This document shows, one piece after another, positions 31,913 to 41,884 of a stretch of 64,000 bases of DNA. The DNA comes from Anodontia alba (lineage: Eukaryota > Mollusca > Bivalvia > Lucinida > Lucinidae): NCBI GenBank assembly GCA_964016985.1, contig OZ024823.1:39156264-39220263 (forward strand). The letters run 5' to 3'. The translations under genes were made by a program, and so were the position numbers. Position 1 is the stretch's first letter. Every line of letters begins with the position of its first letter. Under the pieces are notes generated by a model. That model had not been told where the DNA came from. It was given only the letters and a program-made list of their open reading frames with translations, and searched no databases.

Positions 31913-32312
31913 CATGAAATATCAAAGCCTGTTTCCTAAAAAAAATGAGAGAGAAAAAAAAACAACAAAAAACGTCCAGAGAGTGGTGAATGTTAGACGA
32001 GGTTTACAAACCATCACATTTAAAGCACACAAATGTCATTAATACGACAACTAAAACGAAAGTGTTTAAAGCAGGTAAGGTATTTTCATCGAAAATTAAA
32101 CAAACATAGACTTCTACATGTAATTTGACCATGTTCTTCTTTCAAAATCAATATAATGGCGTAACCAAATAAGACTTGCCATGTGTAAAATGAAGGGATC
32201 TATGTCAAAGTGCGCCTTCAGGGTATAATTTGGCAGCAAAGGCATCTGCGCAGTCTGATCTAGGTCTTTGCTTTTCGCTTACAGAATCACTAGATATGGT
32301 AGAATATATATA
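31913..32312. other. Spacer, nothing recognised
   Basis: A degraded Hairpin-I half (GCGCAGTCTGATCTAGGTCT) lies at 32249. Confidence 0.4.
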
Positions 32313-32592
32313 CATTACGAAAACACGCCTATTCAAATATAATGAAAATTCTACAACCAAAGAAGAAAAATATTCAGATAAAATATTCTGATATTTTTCA
32401 TATTTCTGCTCAAAACATAGATTGTGGGTACCCGTTAGAACCGCCTCAGCGAGGCGGTTCTAACGAGTACCCACAATCTATGTTTTTGAGCAGAAATAAG
32501 AAAAAATAATGTATACCCCTGTAAACCCCAGTTTTACTCTATAAAAAGTAGGGTTAAAGGGGTCAAAATTATTTAGGCGTGTTAACCTGATG
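32313..32592 (-). mobile_element. Pal-A copy 7
   Basis: CATTACGAAAACACGCCTATTC; the right terminus has decayed to GTGTTAACCTGATG. Stem intact apart from one arm base (GTACCCG). Confidence 0.82.
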
Positions 32593-32639
32593 AGCAAAAG
32601 GGCCATTTCAGCTTTTAAGATGTCGCTCGATGATGTGGA

Positions 32640-32880
32640 CCTTTACTATTCTTAAGGCCATCCCAGCGGGGTACCATGTTCCCTTGTTCCCAAAAATAAT
32701 CGGTCATGTTCCCTTGATCTCTAAAAGTGGTTTACAAAATTTCAATGTTCCCTGTTCCCCAAAATTAGTTTTGTTCCCTTGTTTTCTAAAAAGGACCACT
32801 ATTCCCTTGTTTTTTTTTTGTTTTTTTTTTTTTAAATGAATGTGTATGTTCCCTTATTCTCCAAATACCCTGGTTATGTC
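32640..32880. repeat. Degenerate tandem repeat of CATGTTCCCTTGTTCCC
   Basis: Six or so units containing TGTTCCCTTGTT and CCAAAA, spaced 35-45 bases, with a T-rich insert at 32808-32835. Confidence 0.6.
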
Positions 32881-32902
32881 TCATAGAACCCGAAGACACA
32901 TT

Positions 32903-33186
32903 CATTTTGAAAACATGCCTATTCAAATATACTGAATATTTTACCACCAAAAAAGAAAATTTACAGAAAAAAAATACTGATATTTTTCATATTTCTGTTC
33001 AAAACATAGATTGTGGGTACTCGTTAGAACCACCTCGACTCGACGAGGCGGTTCTAACGAGTACCCACATTCTGTGTTTTTGGGCAGAAATAAGAAAAAT
33101 AATGTATACCCCTGTAAACCCCAGTTTTACTATATAAAAGTGGGGTTTAAGCAGGGTCAAAATTATATAGGCATGTTTTCGTGATG
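32903..33186 (-). mobile_element. Pal-A copy 8
   Basis: CATTTTGAAAACATGCC to TTTTCGTGATG. The stem centre is enlarged by an extra ACTCG (CCTCGACTCGACGAGG). Confidence 0.85.
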
Positions 33187-33310
33187 TCAATGGCGTAACC
33201 AGAATGAAATTATTATCACGCACACTCATAAATTTTTTGAAAAAAAAAAATCTCCCTAGTATCGCTTCTAAAATAGGGACTACTCTTAAAGAAAAGAATT
33301 TGCTCCCAGA
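33187..33310. repeat. Family M variant (GGCGTAACCAGAA head)
   Basis: GGCGTAACCAGAA, CTAGTATCGCTTCTAAAATAG and GAATTTGCTCCCAGAGGG are shared with 45461-45600; the inverse arm of the hairpin is missing here. Confidence 0.55.
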
Positions 33311-33420
33311 GGGTAAAATAGCCCCTATTTTTAAAGCAATATAGTCTTTCCTTTTGTACAACAAATCTGACTTCGGAGGTGTAAGTATGATATAGGACAG
33401 TGCTAAAAGTTTAAAGTTAA

Positions 33421-33615
33421 CCACTCTCTGTGCAAATTCGGCAGACGACAAACTGATGAAATCTGTCCTTTTGTTTTTCCAGAAAACAGGCTTTAACAAT
33501 TCATGCAAATTGCTTCATTGGGAGATAATTTGCATGAATTGTTAAAGCCTATTTTCTGGAAAAAATATAATCAATATTTCAAAATGTCGTCTGCTAAAAT
33601 TTTTACCCAACATGA
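33421..33615 (-). mobile_element. PB-2 copy 6
   Basis: TTAA at 33417, then CCACTCTCTGTGCAAATTCG and GCAGACGAC; hairpin GCTTTAACAATTCATGCAAA / inverse with a CTTCATTGGGAG loop; right GTCGTCTGCTAAAATTTTTACCC. Confidence 0.75.
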
Positions 33616-33856
33616 TATACGGGAAGACTCGCCCACTATCTTGCAGTCGGGCGGAATTCTAACAATAATACGACGATCACATACTTATAGCCTTTATCAT
33701 GTTAGCATCTTATTATCGTTCCTGAATGACTTTAATACCGTTGATGGAACATTAAATACTCAGATATAACACTGAGTTCTGGATGTGTTCTGATACCACA
33801 CGTCTTTATTGTCAATTTTGGCAATATCACAAAAAAGCAGACTGAAAGTACATTAA

Positions 33857-34356
33857 AGGGAAAGGCAATGCAATAAGAAAGTCTATAAGGATAGAACTTT
33901 CCAAGCCGAAAAGTTTGATACAAATTTGATCAAAATCGACATGCAAATAAGAAAGTTATTGGAACGTAAATATTTGAAAACCAACTGTCACGGAGGCCGC
34001 CATTTTCAGGCTTTGTGACGTCACAAAGCCCTTATCAAAGATGCATTGTTAAAATAAACAGCATATCGGTGGATATTTTGTCTTAATGTTTCTGAAATCG
34101 TCTTTCTAAAGAAGTAAAAACTTATTTTATAAAAACAAAGGCTTTGGACAAAAAGAGCAAATTTCAAAGTTTGAAAATTCTTGATATTTCATTAAATATT
34201 CAAAATGGCGGTGTCAATGTCGGCAATGTTAAATCCTTCAAACAATAATAACTTTGTTATTTCTTGACCGATCTTGATCAAACTTGTATCATTTTTTTTA
34301 CGATTTGTTAAGCTCTTCATTGCGAAATATGTTTTATATCAAGGTTGCGCTCCCCT
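33857..34356. mobile_element. 500-bp TTAA-flanked element
   Basis: TTAA at 33853 and 34357. Ends AGGGAAAGGCAA and TTGCGCTCCCCT are imperfect inverse. Contains GGCTTTGTGACGTCACAAAGCC, a perfect palindrome, and two ATGGCGG/CCGCCAT words. No ORF. piggyBac type only by its TTAA. Confidence 0.55.
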
Positions 34357-34360
34357 TTAA

Positions 34361-34794
34361 GGAGACTTTTACGCTTATAAAATTTTCTGCCATTTTTACA
34401 ATGAAGACAACGTTTGTGACTTTCTATTTGTTTTTCGACACAACAAATCTCTTCTTAAAAGTGATCCACTCTTTTAGCATTGTTTTTCCTTTAAGAGTAG
34501 ACTTGACCCCTTTCGGAATGGAGTAAAACAAATTTGGTAAGATTGTCTCCCTTGAAAGTGTACAAACCCCTTTAAGGCACGTGTTTATTACAGTATCCTG
34601 TCTACAAAGTCATATAAAATGCCCATGCACAGTTAGATTTCAGGAAATATTTAGTAATACATAAACCATAGAAACAAATATGGTAGGTGAGGTAGGCAGA
34701 CCTCTTTACCTAATCAATATGTAAGTTAGCGGATATTTTCCTACAGTTGCCGGTGAGTATGGACTATCCGTACAGTTGGTATTTCTTTCTTGTT
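34361..34794. other. Spacer with an M-like tail
   Basis: Short M-like words (TTTAAGAGTAGACTTGACCCC, GTCTCCCTTGAAAGTGTA) near 34490-34570. No gene. Confidence 0.4.
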
Positions 34795-36535
34795 CGTCTG
34801 TCATTACTGACAATGACCAATCCTAATCAACTGTGTGATGTGTTATTATCTGTGTGTTCTAAGATGGCTGATGAGACCAATCTTAGCTCTAAACTGCCTG
34901 TTGCAGATAGAACAAGAGAGGTCTGAGGAAGAAAGCTCTGTTGGTGATACCTTAGCTCTGGCTTTCCGCTGTGCACGTTTCTGCTCGGCTTCGCTGATTA
35001 TTTTTGCTTCGTATTCACCAGCTCCCCTTTTTATGAGGCCTCGCCACTTTGTACGATCTTGTGCAATCTGTTCCCATGACTCTGTTGGTATGTTGAAGTC
35101 TTTAAGGGAGGCTTTGAGGGTGTCCTTGTATCGCTTCTTCTGACCACCATGGGAGCGTTTTCCTACTTGAAGTTCTCCATAGAGGATTTTCTTTGGCAAA
35201 CGTTCATTAGGCATTCTGGTAACATGGCCTGTCCATCTTAACTGTGCCAATTTCAGAAGAGTATGTATACTCTGCATCCTTGCCCTTTTCAGGACTTCTG
35301 TGTCTGGAATCCTGTCTTGCCACTTGATCTTTAGAAGTTTTCTAAGACAGCTTGTATGGAAGTGGTTCAGTCTTTTGGCATGCCGTTGGTAAACTGTCCA
35401 AGTTTCGCATGCGTATAATAGTGTTGGCAGCACTACCGATCTATATACTTTCAGCTTTGTGTCAAGTTTGATTCCACTTCGGTCCCAAATACTTCCACGT
35501 AGCCGGCCAAATGCTGCACTAGCTTTGGCAATTCTAGCATTTACTTCATCATCAATGTGCACAACTCTAGACAATGTGCTTCCAAGGTAGGTGAACTTGT
35601 CTACCACTTGCAGTCGTTGACCTTTCACTGTGATGGTAGGCTCCTTGTAAGGCTTTCCAGGTGCTGGCTGATATACTACCTCAGTCTTTTTTATGCTGAT
35701 TGTGAGATCAAAGCTGTCACATGAATCAGATACTTGATCCACACCATTTTGCATTTTCTCTTCTGTTGGAGCACCCTTTGCCATGTCATCAACAAAGAGG
35801 AACTCGTCTAGCACCTCTGTCTGCACCTTAGATTTAGCTTGCAACCTTCTTAGGTTGGTTTCCCATCAAAGCAATACCTAATAGGTATACCATTGTCACC
35901 ATCCTGGAAAGCATCTGTAAGCATGGCAGAAAACATCATGCTGAACAGTGTTGAAGCTAGTACACAGCCTTGCTTAACTCCATTTGTCACAGGAAATGGA
36001 TCAGAAAACTCGCCATCATTTTGGACCCTTGCAAGCATACCATCATGGAACTGCCGCACCATTGCTATGAATTTGGCAGGACAACCAAACTTTGCCATAA
36101 TTTTCCAAAGTCCCTCACGACGACTGTGTCAAATGCTTTGGTAAGGTCGACAAAGGTCATGTACAGGTCCACATTCTGTTCCTGGCATTTTTCTTGAAGC
36201 TGTCTTGCTGTAAAGATCATGCCTATTGTTCCTCTGTTTTTCCTGAATCCACACTGGCTTTCTGGTAGAAGCCCTGACCGTTCCAGGTGTTCATTCAATC
36301 GGTTCAGTAGAACCCTAGCAAGAATTTTACCAGCAATTGACAATAAAGAGATGCCTCGATGATTTCACAGACTTGAGGATTCCCTTTCCTTTTGAATAGG
36401 TGAGTAATTGTTGCATCCTTGAATTCTTGAGGGATGGCTTCTTTTCTCCACATAATGTGAAACAACTGTCAGTTTCTCTGCAACTGGAGGACCTCCTGTT
36501 TTAGATCTCTGCAGGTTTGCTACAGCTGGTATATA
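34795..36535 (-). pseudogene. LINE relic 1: reverse transcriptase region and 3' end
   Basis: On the minus strand the pieces read, in order, NHRGISLLSIAGK (36340), LPESQCGFRKNRGT with DLTKAFDTV (36120-36280), TNGVKQGCVLASTLF (35970-36010), then FVDD and the C-terminal part. These are recognisable non-LTR reverse transcriptase blocks. The reading frame is broken at least near 36348 (one base missing compared with relic 2), near 36110 and near 35848. The 3' sequence (34795-34845) is shared with relic 2. Lies minus-strand and inactive. Clade not assigned. Confidence 0.88.
34846..35844 (-). CDS. RT C-terminal fragment with C2H2 finger (part of LINE relic 1)
   Basis: The longest intact piece of LINE relic 1, 332 residues. 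FVDD at residues 17-20 is the catalytic-site motif of the reverse transcriptase palm (usual form YADD/FADD). FTYLGSTL (84-91) and LPTLLYACETW (139-149) are typical thumb-region blocks of non-LTR elements. TGHVTRMPNERLP (205-217) is the conserved post-RT block. The C terminus has one zinc finger, C311-x2-C314-x12-H327-x3-H331, followed by TAA. The finger is probably for nucleic-acid binding by analogy. The upstream part is in other frames, so this is not expressed as a working enzyme. Confidence 0.85.
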   Translation of the reverse strand: MQAKSKVQTEVLDEFLFVDDMAKGAPTEEKMQNGVDQVSDSCDSFDLTISIKKTEVVYQPAPGKPYKEPTITVKGQRLQVVDKFTYLGSTLSRVVHIDDEVNARIAKASAAFGRLRGSIWDRSGIKLDTKLKVYRSVVLPTLLYACETWTVYQRHAKRLNHFHTSCLRKLLKIKWQDRIPDTEVLKRARMQSIHTLLKLAQLRWTGHVTRMPNERLPKKILYGELQVGKRSHGGQKKRYKDTLKASLKDFNIPTESWEQIAQDRTKWRGLIKRGAGEYEAKIISEAEQKRAQRKARAKVSPTELSSSDLSCSICNRQFRAKIGLISHLRTHR

Positions 36536-36703
36536 AATATATGTATATACTTGTTGAGTGATATTTTTTTTCGCTCATTCCTAGACCTGGGTCTTGGTTT
36601 CGGGGGATGTTGGGTAATCCTTGATCCGGGATAGGTGAACTATGTTATTTGTGCAAAGCAGAGAAGGTGGTTCGTATGTTGAAGTAGTTATCTATGGGTG
36701 CTA

Positions 36704-36979
36704 CATTACGAAAACATGCCTATTCAAATACACAGAAAATGTTACCACCAAAAAGAGAAAATTTTCAGATAAAAGAATCTGATATATTTCAAATTTCTGC
36801 TCAAAACATAGATTGTGGGTACCCGTTAGAACCGCCTCGGCGAGGCGGTTCTAACGCGTACCCACAATCTATTTTTTGAACAGAAATAAGAAAAATAATG
36901 TTACCCCTGTAAACCCCAGTTTTACCATATAAAAATGGGGTTTAAGGGGGTCAAAATTATATAGGCATATTTTCGGGAT
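36704..36979 (-). mobile_element. Pal-A copy 9
   Basis: CATTACGAAAACATGCCTATTC; the right end has decayed (ATATTTTCGGGATA). Stem intact. Confidence 0.84.
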
Positions 36980-37244
36980 AAGTGCGTATGTGTGGACGTC
37001 AGAGAGATGCGAGAGTAAGAGCGAGAGGGAGGTGTCAAAGAGGGAAGGAGGTCGTTACCAGAGCTACTCTGTAATTTATTTATTTAGTTATTATTATTAA
37101 CGCAGGTATCTCTGTATATTCATATTTAACTTATCTCTTTAATGTGCATTGCTTTATGCCATAAATAGTCTCTTATAATTCTTCACAGAATAGCACGGTG
37201 CCTCGTTTTAATATGCATTCTGATTTTATGTATGTTTGTATATA
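36980..37244. other. Spacer, nothing recognised
   Basis: Purine-rich stretch 37005-37060, otherwise plain. Confidence 0.35.
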
Positions 37245-37595
37245 CAGTCGAACTTCAATGGCTCGAACAATTTTGGGACCATAGAAATTTGTTCGAGACA
37301 TGGGTAGTTCGAGCCACTGAGGGTTAATCATGGTGCCAGGTCAGGAAGCAAATAGCGATAATTTAGGGATTTATTCTCGTTTTTCTACACAATAATTGTA
37401 TGTTGTGAGTACTCAATAGAATCGCCTCGATGAGGCGATTTTATAAGTACACACAACATACAATTCCATGATAAAATAAGAAAAAAAATCTTTGTTTTCT
37501 TGAGCTATTGGAAGGATTTTGTAGGGACTTTAAAACGAGTTCGAATCATCCACGGTAAACGAGCCATCCGGGTTCGAGCCATTGAGGTTATACTG
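37245..37595. mobile_element. Mar-C (TA-flanked MITE with a Pal-A-like stem)
   Basis: TA at 37243 and 37596. Ends CAGTCGAACTTCAATGGCTC and GAGCCATTGAGGTTATACTG are imperfect inverse. The central stem GTGAGTACTCAATAGAATCG CCTC / inverse is clearly related to the Pal-A stem (GTGGGTACTCGTTAGAACCG). Tc1/mariner type by TA and CAGT ends. Confidence 0.8.
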
Positions 37596-37737
37596 TATTG
37601 TGTACTATGATGAGACTCATATAAACAATTGATCTAAACTATATCTTTTTAGTTAATTGATCTAATGCAGGTTCAATCCATCATTATATATACAGACCCC
37701 GCAAAAAAGAAAAGCAACACTACAAAATGGCAGTAAA

Positions 37738-37932
37738 CATTACGAAAACACGCCTATTCAAATATATTGAAAACTTCACCACCAAAAACTGAAAGATTTC
37801 AGATAAAAATTCTGATATTTTTCTTATTTCTACTCAAAAATAAGAAAAATAATGTATACCCCTGTAAACCCCAGTTTTACTATATAAAAGTAGGTTTTAA
37901 GGGAGGAAAATTATATAGGTATGTTTTCGTGT
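37738..37932 (-). mobile_element. Pal-A copy 10, central palindrome deleted
   Basis: CATTACGAAAACACGCCTATTC and the right arm are normal, but TTTCTACTCAAAAATAAG joins left and right arm directly: about 80 bases of stem are gone. Confidence 0.85.
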
Positions 37933-38110
37933 GAAAACTATCTTGTGATTGTAAAATTGTTCTTGTGTCTAAAGTCTGCATGAAAATCAACGCCTGGTGC
38001 ATATATGAATTATTTATTCATCGATATAAAGTATACATGGAAGAATGGTGGACCAACACAGACGGAATATTTTATATTGTAATAGAAAAAAAATATGGTA
38101 TTAATCTCAG

Positions 38111-38386
38111 CATCACGAAAACATACCTTTAAAATTTTGACCCCATTAAACCCCACGTTTATATAGTAAAACTGGGGTTACGAGGGGTATACATTATTTT
38201 TCTTATTTCTGCTCAAAATCATAGATTGTGGGTACTCGTTAGAACCGCCTCGCCGAGGCGGTTCTAACGAGTACCCACAATCTATGTTTTGGGCAGAAAT
38301 ATGAAAACTATCAGTTTTTATCTGAAAATTTTCAGTTTTTGGAGGTGAAATTTTCTTTATATTTGAATAGGCGTGTTTTTGTAATG
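38111..38386 (+). mobile_element. Pal-A copy 11
   Basis: CATCACGAAAACATACC to GTTTTTGTAATG, intact stem (CGCCGAGG centre). Confidence 0.87.
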
Positions 38387-38649
38387 TTTTTTTTTTTTTT
38401 TTTTTTTGCAGTTTCAGAAGTGTTGCATTTCCTTTTTGGACCAGTATGTCACAGCAATAACACGTCAACGATCAAGCCAATGTTTAAAATATATGAAAGA
38501 CACACAATGCTTTGTTTCTTATAATTTTCAGAGGCAACCTTCTTAGTTTGATACACGAATCACACTTGATCATCAAGATTACATTATCAGTTTAATAATT
38601 ACAACAAAAATTTGTTAAAAACAATTAAAGAAAACGTCGTCTCCGTGTT

Positions 38650-38749
38650 AAAAGAAAAAAAACAACAAAATAATAAAAAACAAACAAAAAACAAAAAACA
38701 AAAACAGCAACAAAAAAAACAAAACAAAAAAAAAAAAAAAAAAAAACAA

Positions 38750-38783
<34 letters not shown>

Positions 38784-38792
38784 AAAAAAAAA
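38650..38792. repeat. A/C low-complexity tract
   Basis: Poly-A interrupted by CAACAAAA, like 8318-8554. Confidence 0.75.
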
Positions 38793-38884
38793 CGTGCAGA
38801 TCTTTGGTGCGAAATCAAGCTGGAAGTCCGATGATATTAGAAATGCATTTTCCAGGACAGCGAAGAAACGGCACAATGACATCC

Positions 38885-39162
38885 CATCACGAAAACATGC
38901 CTATATAATGTTGACCCTCTTAAACCCCACTTTTATATAGTAAATCTGGGGTTTACAAGGGTATACATTATTTTTCTTATTTCTGCTCAAAAACATAGAT
39001 TTTGGTTACTCGTTAGAACCGCCTCGGCGAGGCGGTTCTAACGAGTACCCACAATCTATGTTTTGAGCAGAAGTCTGAAAAATATCAGATTTTTATCTGA
39101 AAAATTTTCAGTGTTTGGTGGTGAAATTTTCAATATATTCGAATAGGCGTGTTTTCGTAATG
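38885..39162 (+). mobile_element. Pal-A copy 12
   Basis: CATCACGAAAACATGCC to TTTTCGTAATG; intact stem with a few outer mismatches (ATTTTGGTTAC). Confidence 0.87.
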
Positions 39163-39232
39163 CGATTGCGGCGTTTGGACAGAAAAATGAAACATATTTT
39201 AACAGCATATAAATTTCCTATTTTGTTTGGGT

Positions 39233-39281
39233 TCATTATTATTATTATTATCATTATTATTATTATTATTATTATTATTAG
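39233..39281. repeat. (ATT)n microsatellite
   Basis: ATTATT run with one ATC break. Confidence 0.9.
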
Positions 39282-39330
39282 CCTATTATGCAATGTATTT
39301 CCTCTATAATGTACCTGTTAACATTATAAA

Positions 39331-39534
39331 ATACCGTATTTACTCTAAAGTTTTTGACTGACAGAACTGAGCAAGCAGTGTAGACGTATCAAACGCCACA
39401 GAATGCGGCGTCTGATCAGGGTCTACACTGTTAACCACTCATTCAGCAGTTTCAGAGCTTTTCGACTTATCAATGGATATAGTAAAATAGAAATATTCAA
39501 ATTTTAGGACAAGACTGGTAAGAAGTCAAGGTGT
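39331..39534 (+). mobile_element. Family H copy 3
   Basis: CCGTATTTACTCTAAAGTTT at the left and GTGTCCCAATATTAAGGGCA AATAC at the right are imperfect inverse; hairpin GAGCAAGCAGTGTAGACG ... GGGTCTACACTGTT. Confidence 0.65.
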
Positions 39535-39903
39535 CCCAATATTAAGGGCAAATACTAGAAAATATAAACTTACCTTGCACTGCACAATAAAATCCTACAA
39601 CAATATACGTATTTCGTCACCCGATTAAAAGTAGTTAAAAATAAAGTGTACGGCGTTTATAGCAGTGAATAGACATTAAAACAGTACTTAACTTGGCGAA
39701 ATTGTAGGTCGAAAAAAATATGTATATATAATCCGCTTGCCCTAAAACAAGAAGGAACGGCACACTATTTTTGTCTGACTGGATCGCGTCCGAGTTAAGC
39801 CTGAATTGATTTTAGAAATCAACGTTTACTTAGCCGACAAGATACCTATTATGACATGGTGACACTTCACTATCAGCGTGTCATGGAAAATGGGACTTAC
39901 CGT
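39535..39903. other. Spacer, nothing recognised
   Basis: No shared repeat or gene. Confidence 0.4.
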
Positions 39904-39910
39904 ACATGTA

Positions 39911-39977
39911 TGCGAACAGCGAAGGCCATGATCAAACTGCGCATCCGCGCAGTCTGATCGGGGCCTTCGCTGTTCGC
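39911..39977. repeat. Hairpin-I
   Basis: TGCGAACAGCGAAGGCCATG pairs with the inverse GGGGCCTTCGCTGTTCGC around CGCATCCGCG. Confidence 0.72.
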
Positions 39978-40064
39978 CAAATCCTTCTGTGATATTTAGT
40001 GACTGATTCAGCGGGCAGGGAAGGGCCCGATCGTTTTGTACATGGGCTGATCAGCAGCTTTCTT

Positions 40065-40314
40065 CATCATGAAAACACGCCTATACAGTTTTGACCCCTT
40101 AAACCCCACTTTTATACAGTAAAACTGGGATTTACAGGGGTATACATCATTTTTCTTATTTCTGCTTAAAATCATAGCCGAGGCAATTCTAACGAGTACC
40201 CACAATCTATGTTTTGAGCAGAAATGTGAAAACTACTAGAATTTTTTATCTGAATTTTTTCAGTTTTTCGTGGTAAAATTCTCAATATATTTGAATAGGC
40301 GTGTTTTCGTAATG
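40065..40314 (+). mobile_element. Pal-A copy 13, stem half deleted
   Basis: CATCATGAAAACACGCC to TTTTCGTAATG. CATAGCCGAGGCAATTC shows that about 30 bases of the left stem arm are gone. Confidence 0.84.
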
Positions 40315-40365
40315 TGTTCGCCGATTCTGTAAAGTCTTTTTTCGACTGACATGCCCAATTATTAG

Positions 40366-40562
40366 CCCTTCTCTTGCTAAACACGACATGCTCTGTCTTA
40401 GCAAACAGTGTAGATCCAGATCAGTTCGCTAGCCAACTGATCTGTATCTGCACTGTTTGCCATTAAATATGTGAATTTCTGTCAAAAACTCGGATCAAGT
40501 ACTCTGATTGGCTGGAAATTAGAAGTGGGCGTGGCATCTTAATTTATTCAGCATTATAAGGG
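40366..40562 (+). mobile_element. PB-1 copy 3
   Basis: CCCTTCTCTTGCTAAACACG at the left (TTAG in place of TTAA), TTTATTCAGCATTATAAGG then TTAA at 40563. Hairpin GCAAACAGTGTAGATCCAGA with a shortened TTCGCTAGCCAA centre. Confidence 0.72.
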
Positions 40563-40759
40563 TTAAAGAAAACTTGAACTGCAGTTATTTCAAGTTGCTG
40601 AGAAGCAGATGAGATTTTACGTATCGTAAGCAGAAAATGAAAGGTAATTTCAATCTATCATTTTTACAGAAACCTATTTGACTGAGATGATATTTTAAAT
40701 TTACGACTGTAACCTGTAAAATGGATTGTCTGCTTTTTATATGTTGTATGTAAAATGGG

Positions 40760-40796
<37 letters not shown>

Positions 40797-41196
40797 TAGT
40801 TGGCGACGCAAGGAAGAGTTATTTTTCGCCCTAAAAACTGAAGTATCACTATATTAGGTAAACAAAAACACGTCAGAAGCAGCTGCTGCTGTTGTTGTTG
40901 ATGATGATCATGATGATGATGATAATGATGATAAAGGTAATCTCGATGGTAATGGTAATGATATAGTTTGGCGATGATGCAGTTGTTGATTTCATTATGA
41001 GTGTAGTCTCTGAAATGTACCTCAGTTTATGCTTAGGTGGTCTCCGTATTAAGAGGTCACTTACAAGGCAAGTTTATATTACATTTTAAAAGATGATACC
41101 CGAGTTGCTTGATGTAACAAAAATCACACATCACGTCAGTTTTACTCCAAATTGATTTTCCAGTTGTTATTTTGACAATATAATATCCAGATAATT
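40563..41196. other. Spacer with poly-A (40761-40791) and (GAT)n-like stretch
   Basis: GATGATGATGATAATGATGA at 40900-40935. No gene. Confidence 0.45.
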
Positions 41197-41472
41197 CATT
41201 ACGAAAACATGCCTATTCAAATATACTGAAAATTTTACCATCAAATTATGAAAATTTTCAGATAAAAAATTCTGATATTTTTCATATTTCTGCTCAAAAC
41301 ATAGATTGTGGGTATCTATGGGTATCTCGATAAGGCGGTCCTAACGAGTACCCACAATCTATGTTTTTGAGCAGAAATAAGAAAAATAACGTATACCCCT
41401 GTAAATCCCAGTTTTACTATATAAAGGTGGGGTTAAAGGGGGTCAAAATTATAAAGACATGTTTTCGTGTTG
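41197..41472 (-). mobile_element. Pal-A copy 14, altered stem
   Basis: CATTACGAAAACATGCCTATTC to TTTTCGTGTTG. The left stem arm is replaced by GGGTATCTATGGGTATCTCG, so the palindrome is broken. Confidence 0.84.
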
Positions 41473-41519
41473 TAATTAGAAGAACTGTATTGATTGCTCA
41501 AAGTTTCAAGAACACAATA

Positions 41520-41694
41520 CAGTCAAACCTGTGTTAAGCTATCACCTATGGGAAAGCCAAACACTGGTTGCTCAAGACAGGTGCTTGCTTAATACAAGTA
41601 GATTTCCACTTCTTTGTCTGTAATGGGAACTGAAATAGTATTTTTTTAAAGGCAGATGATTGCTTAATACGGGTAGCCTTTAAAACAGGTTTGT
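41520..41694. mobile_element. Candidate short TA-flanked MITE
   Basis: TA, CAGTCAAACCTGTGTTAAGC; TTTAAAACAGGTTTGTATA at the right. TGCTTAATAC occurs in both halves. Termini only partly inverted. Confidence 0.35.
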
Positions 41695-41884
41695 ATATGT
41701 TCTCAATGGAACTCTGAAGGTTCTTTACGCACATTTTGGAATAAATGTACCTTTTTAACAAGAAAATACATAAAATACTCTTTTTTTTTTATACACAATG
41801 TGAACCAACTCAGTAAGCCTCATTGCTTTTTACCACATGGATGGCAAGTAGACATTCATGAAGAAACGTGTTCATTCCACCTGT

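Larger units (their letters stand above)
37693..38444. mobile_element. TA-flanked MITE holding two nested Pal-A copies
   Basis: Left CAGACCCCGCAAAAAAGAAA AGCAACACTAC; right (inverse) CTGGTCCAAAAAGGAAATGC AACACTTC; TA on each outer side. Removing Pal-A at 37738-37932 and 38111-38386 leaves about 280 bases without an ORF. Tc1/mariner type is likely. Confidence 0.5.

Noticed and set aside
31788..32042. Arg-rich ORF resembling a nucleic-acid-binding tail
   Set aside because: The Arg run comes from a short CGACGA-type repeat inside a probable dispersed repeat; no support for a gene.
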